Assembly (NCBI GenBank): GCA_023387555.1
Contig: JAEWHY010000192.1
Location: forward strand, 1-7,966
Direction of reading: 5' to 3'
DNA: 7,966 nt
DNA from: Pseudomonadota bacterium
Lineage (GTDB): Bacteria > Pseudomonadota > Alphaproteobacteria > Rhizobiales > Xanthobacteraceae
Shown here: positions 5,768 through 7,966 of the stretch, piece by piece
Numbering within the stretch: the first letter of the stretch is position 1
Layout: each line of letters opens with the position of its first letter
Notes under the pieces: model-generated
What the model was told of the DNA's origin: nothing
Seen by the model: the letters and a program-made list of their open reading frames with translations, nothing else
Databases searched by the model: none
Position numbers and translations under genes: made by a program

Positions 5768-7594
5768 TCAAACTGTTTCCGCTTCCTTTCGCCGCTCTTC
5801 GCGCTTGCGGTCGTTCGGATCCAGCAGCTTCTTGCGAAGCCGGATCGACTTCGGCGTCACCTCGACCAATTCGTCGTCCTGGATGTACGCCAGCGCCTTC
5901 TCAAGCGTCATGCGCAGCGGCGGCGTAAGCCGCACCGCTTCGTCTTTCGACGTGGTGCGGATGTTGGTGAGCTGCTTGCCCTTCAGCACGTTGATCTCGA
6001 GATCGTTGTCGCGGTTGTGCTCGCCGACGATCATGCCGCGATACACTTTCCAGCCCGGCTCGATCATCATCGGACCGCGATCTTCCAGCTTCCACATGGC
6101 GTAGGCGATGGCCTCGCCCTGTTCGCTGGAGATCAGCACGCCATTGCGGCGGCCCATGATTTCGCCCTTGTAGGCTGCGTATTCGTGGAACAGCCGGTTC
6201 ATCACCGCGGTGCCGCGCGTGTCGGTGAGCAGTTCGCCCTGATAGCCGATCAGGCCGCGCGTCGGCGCGTGGAACACAAGACGCAGGCGGCCGCCGCCCG
6301 ATGGTCTCATTTCTAGAAGGTCGGCCTTGCGCTCCGCCATCTTCTGCACGACGACCCCGGAATGCTCCTCATCGACGTCGATCACAACTTCTTCGATCGG
6401 CTCGGTGAGCGTTCCGGACTCGTCGCGCTTGAGCAGGACCTTCGGCCGCGACACCGACAGTTCGAAGCCTTCGCGGCGCATGGTCTCGATCAGGATGCCG
6501 AGCTGCAATTCGCCGCGGCCGGCGACTTCCATCGAGTCCTTCTCGTCGGATTCCGACACACGCAGCGCGACATTGCCTTCGGCCTCGCGCAGCAGGCGGT
6601 CGCGGATCATGCGGCTCGTGACCTTCGAGCCCTCGGTGCCGGCGAGCGGGGAATCGTTGACGCGGAAGGTCATGGCGAGGGTCGGCGGGTCGATCGGCTG
6701 GGCGGGGAGGGGGGCCGTCACCTCCGGCGCGCAGATGGTGTGCGCGACGGTGGCGTCCGGCAGGCCCGCGATCGAGACGATGTCGCCGGCCTCGGCTTCG
6801 TCGAGCGAGGCGCGTTCGAGGCCGCGGAACGCGAGCACCTTGGAGATGCGGCCTTCCTCGATGACCTTGCCGTCACGGTCGAGCACCTTCGCCATCTGGT
6901 TCGGCTTCACCGTGCCGGAGGTGATGCGGCCGGTGATGATGCGGCCGAGATAGGCGTTCGACTCCATGATGGTGCCGAGCATCCGGAACGGGCCTTCCTC
7001 GATCTTGGGTTCCGGCACATGGCGCAGGACCAGCTCGAACAGCGGCTTCATGCCCTCGTCCTTCGGGCCGTCTTCCGCGAAGTTCATCCAGCCCTCCTTC
7101 GCCGAGCCGTAGAGGATCGGGAAGTCGAGCTGTTCATCGGTGGCGTCGAGCGCTGCGAACAAATCGAAGACTTCGTTCAGGACCTCCGACGCGCGGGCGT
7201 CCGGCCGGTCGACCTTGTTGATCGCGACGATCGGCTTCAGGCCCATCTTCAGCGCCTTGCCGACCACGAACTTGGTCTGCGGCAGCGGACCCTCGGCGGC
7301 GTCGACCAGCACGATCGCGCCATCGACCATGTTCAGGATGCGCTCGACCTCGCCGCCGAAATCGGCGTGGCCCGGCGTGTCGACGATGTTGATGCGGACA
7401 TCGTTCCAGAGGATCGAGGTGGCCTTCGCCAGGATCGTGATGCCGCGTTCTTTTTCGATGTCGTTGGAATCCATCGCGCGTTCGGCGACGCGCTGGTTCT
7501 CGCGGAAGGTGCCTGATTGCTGCAACAGGCGATCGACCAGTGTGGTCTTGCCATGGTCGACGTGCGCGATGATCGCGACATTACGGAGTTTCAT
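5768..7594 (-). CDS. typA: Translational GTPase TypA/BipA
   Basis: A 608-residue ribosome-binding GTPase related to EF-G and LepA, needed for ribosome assembly and growth under cold and other stress. The G domain is complete: G1 AHVDHGKTTL (10-19), the switch I region ending KERGITILAK (48-57), G3 DTPGHADFGGEV (72-83) with catalytic H76, G4 NKVDRP (126-131) and G5 GSAKEGW (from 163). Domains II, III, V and the TypA-specific C-terminal domain follow, ending in a Lys/Arg-rich tail (SIRLRKKLLDPNDRKREERRKEAE); the length is normal. The ATG at 7594 starts the family N-terminus MKLRNVAIIAHVDHGKT; the open frame reaches back to 7702, but that would translate a terminator-like hairpin and lose the predicted promoter. 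The ribosome binding site is weak (GGA about 10 nt upstream). A promoter and a leader hairpin lie directly upstream. Confidence 0.97.
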   Translation of the reverse strand: MKLRNVAIIAHVDHGKTTLVDRLLQQSGTFRENQRVAERAMDSNDIEKERGITILAKATSILWNDVRINIVDTPGHADFGGEVERILNMVDGAIVLVDAAEGPLPQTKFVVGKALKMGLKPIVAINKVDRPDARASEVLNEVFDLFAALDATDEQLDFPILYGSAKEGWMNFAEDGPKDEGMKPLFELVLRHVPEPKIEEGPFRMLGTIMESNAYLGRIITGRITSGTVKPNQMAKVLDRDGKVIEEGRISKVLAFRGLERASLDEAEAGDIVSIAGLPDATVAHTICAPEVTAPLPAQPIDPPTLAMTFRVNDSPLAGTEGSKVTSRMIRDRLLREAEGNVALRVSESDEKDSMEVAGRGELQLGILIETMRREGFELSVSRPKVLLKRDESGTLTEPIEEVVIDVDEEHSGVVVQKMAERKADLLEMRPSGGGRLRLVFHAPTRGLIGYQGELLTDTRGTAVMNRLFHEYAAYKGEIMGRRNGVLISSEQGEAIAYAMWKLEDRGPMMIEPGWKVYRGMIVGEHNRDNDLEINVLKGKQLTNIRTTSKDEAVRLTPPLRMTLEKALAYIQDDELVEVTPKSIRLRKKLLDPNDRKREERRKEAETV

Positions 7595-7613
7595 GCGAAT
7601 GATGTCCAGAATC

Positions 7614-7657
7614 AAAAACGCGGGCCGAAGGAGGGAAGTTGAGTTCCCAGGGCCCGC
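7614..7657 (-). promoter_or_regulatory. Terminator-shaped hairpin in the typA 5' leader (possible attenuator)
   Basis: Read on the minus strand, GCGGGCC (complement of 7651-7657) pairs with GGCCCGC (complement of 7620-7626), with an inner stem GGGAA/TTCCC (7633-7637 and 7644-7648) around a 6-base loop. One base after the outer stem comes TTTTT (complement of 7614-7618). This has the form of an intrinsic terminator, yet it lies between the predicted typA promoter and the typA start, about 20 nt before the ATG. It could regulate typA by attenuation. Otherwise it ends an upstream transcript, and typA starts from a different promoter. Confidence 0.6.
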
Positions 7658-7660
7658 TCT

Positions 7661-7673
7661 ATTGCGGCGCAAT
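7661..7673. promoter_or_regulatory. Dyad at the predicted typA transcription start
   Basis: ATTGCG (7661-7666) and CGCAAT (7668-7673) are a perfect 6-bp dyad around one base. It overlaps half of the predicted -10 (7671-7676) and the predicted start point near 7664. The position suits a repressor site, but it is short and may be chance. Confidence 0.35.
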
Positions 7674-7698
7674 ATAGTCAGGAATGGCCCGGAGGCAA
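7671..7698 (-). promoter_or_regulatory. Predicted typA promoter
   Basis: On the minus strand TTGCCT (complement of 7693-7698) and TATATT (complement of 7671-7676) are separated by 16 bases, a good housekeeping sigma match. Initiation near 7664 would give a leader of about 70 nt that contains the terminator-shaped hairpin. Confidence 0.55.
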
Positions 7699-7702
7699 CC
7701 AA

Positions 7703-7966
7703 GGTTTGGGCTGGTCACCCCATGAAGTCGGGTCCGTCGGTCCGACCATTGGGGCAGGGCCCCTTTCTTCGCGGGCGGCAGGCGGGCAAGCGCCGTCGCC
7801 CGTATTGTTTGCGGCGCCGGGTCGCCGTGGGAACAAAAAGTGAGGGGAATGATGCGCCGTGAAGCGCAGGGCATTCCTGAATACGCCGCGCTCGCCTTGC
7901 GACGAACACGGCCGCCTCACGGCGCATCACCCGCCTTGGGATTTCGCCCGCGGCAGGCTTCTTTTG
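7703..7966. other. Non-coding, strongly self-complementary region upstream of typA
   Basis: I see no convincing gene here. Short open frames exist on both strands, but they run through the inverted repeats and resemble no family I know. The stretch is dense in dyads: a nested hairpin at 7718-7754 (CCCCA/TGGGG outside, GTCGG/CCGAC inside), GGGGC/GCCCC at 7751-7763 followed by TTTCTT, CGGGC/GCCCG at 7783-7802, and the 13-bp repeat at 7850-7929. It may be a mosaic intergenic repeat, a structured RNA, or the end of a gene outside the window. Confidence 0.45.
7850..7929. repeat. Perfect 13-bp inverted repeat with a structured 54-base interior
   Basis: TGATGCGCCGTGA (7850-7862) and TCACGGCGCATCA (7917-7929) are exact reverse complements. 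Directly inside the left arm, AGCGC (7863-7867) can pair with GCGCT (7888-7892), so the element could fold as a closed multi-branch RNA on either strand. On the minus strand a CTTTTTG run follows about ten bases beyond the repeat, which would suit a terminator for a leftward gene beyond the right edge. Confidence 0.6.

Noticed and set aside
6362..7516. Plus-strand open frame of 384 codons opposite typA
   Set aside because: Antisense to the conserved typA G domain and following domains; the His/Asp/Arg-rich product resembles no family.
7678..7930. Three short overlapping minus-strand open frames and the end of a plus-strand frame
   Set aside because: They run through the inverted repeats, have no ribosome binding site or known domain, and their length reflects absence of stops in GC-rich DNA.

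Overview
The window looks like chromosomal DNA from a GC-rich alphaproteobacterium, probably of the Hyphomicrobiales near Bradyrhizobium, Afipia, Nitrobacter or Rhodopseudomonas. This rests on base composition and the style of the TypA, MurJ and PfkB-family proteins; no rRNA or other phylogenetic marker is present, so the genus is inference. There is no sign of a phage, insertion sequence, CRISPR array, tRNA or rRNA.

Layout, left to right. (1) 1-1406, minus strand: most of murJ, the lipid II flippase, cut by the left edge. (2) 1407-3893, plus strand: a self-contained signalling cassette of two tandem paralogous YCII/DGPF-domain proteins (1563-1991, 2114-2548) and an ECF sigma factor with a long C-terminal DUF6596/TPR-like extension (2631-3893), i.e. 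the ECF42 group. (3) 3989-4987, plus strand: a PfkB-family kinase of the adenosine/sugar kinase type, with its own promoter and a strong hairpin shared with the convergent gene. (4) 5067-5576, minus strand: a GNAT acetyltransferase. (5) 5768-7594, minus strand: typA/bipA, the translational GTPase, with a visible promoter and a terminator-shaped hairpin in its leader. (6) 7595-7966: a non-coding, highly self-complementary stretch.

The most interesting part is the ECF42 cassette. Both DGPF genes are preceded by the same composite element: GAAAAAAATT, then 8 or 10 bases, then TGTCGA, exactly 17 bases, then CGTC or CGAC. TGTCGA with CG(A/T)C is, as I recall, the promoter signature reported for ECF42 sigma factors. 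The sigma gene has no such element of its own, so read-through from the second DGPF promoter would make a positive feedback loop. No anti-sigma factor is encoded nearby. The second promoter is overlaid by a perfect 10-bp dyad, and another 10-bp hairpin lies between the second DGPF gene and the sigma gene, so expression of the sigma factor may be limited at two points.

Other points worth a second look are the typA leader (promoter, start-site dyad, hairpin with U-run), an 11-bp inverted repeat built on two CACCGGTG palindromes between typA and the acetyltransferase gene, and a 13-bp perfect inverted repeat near the right edge.
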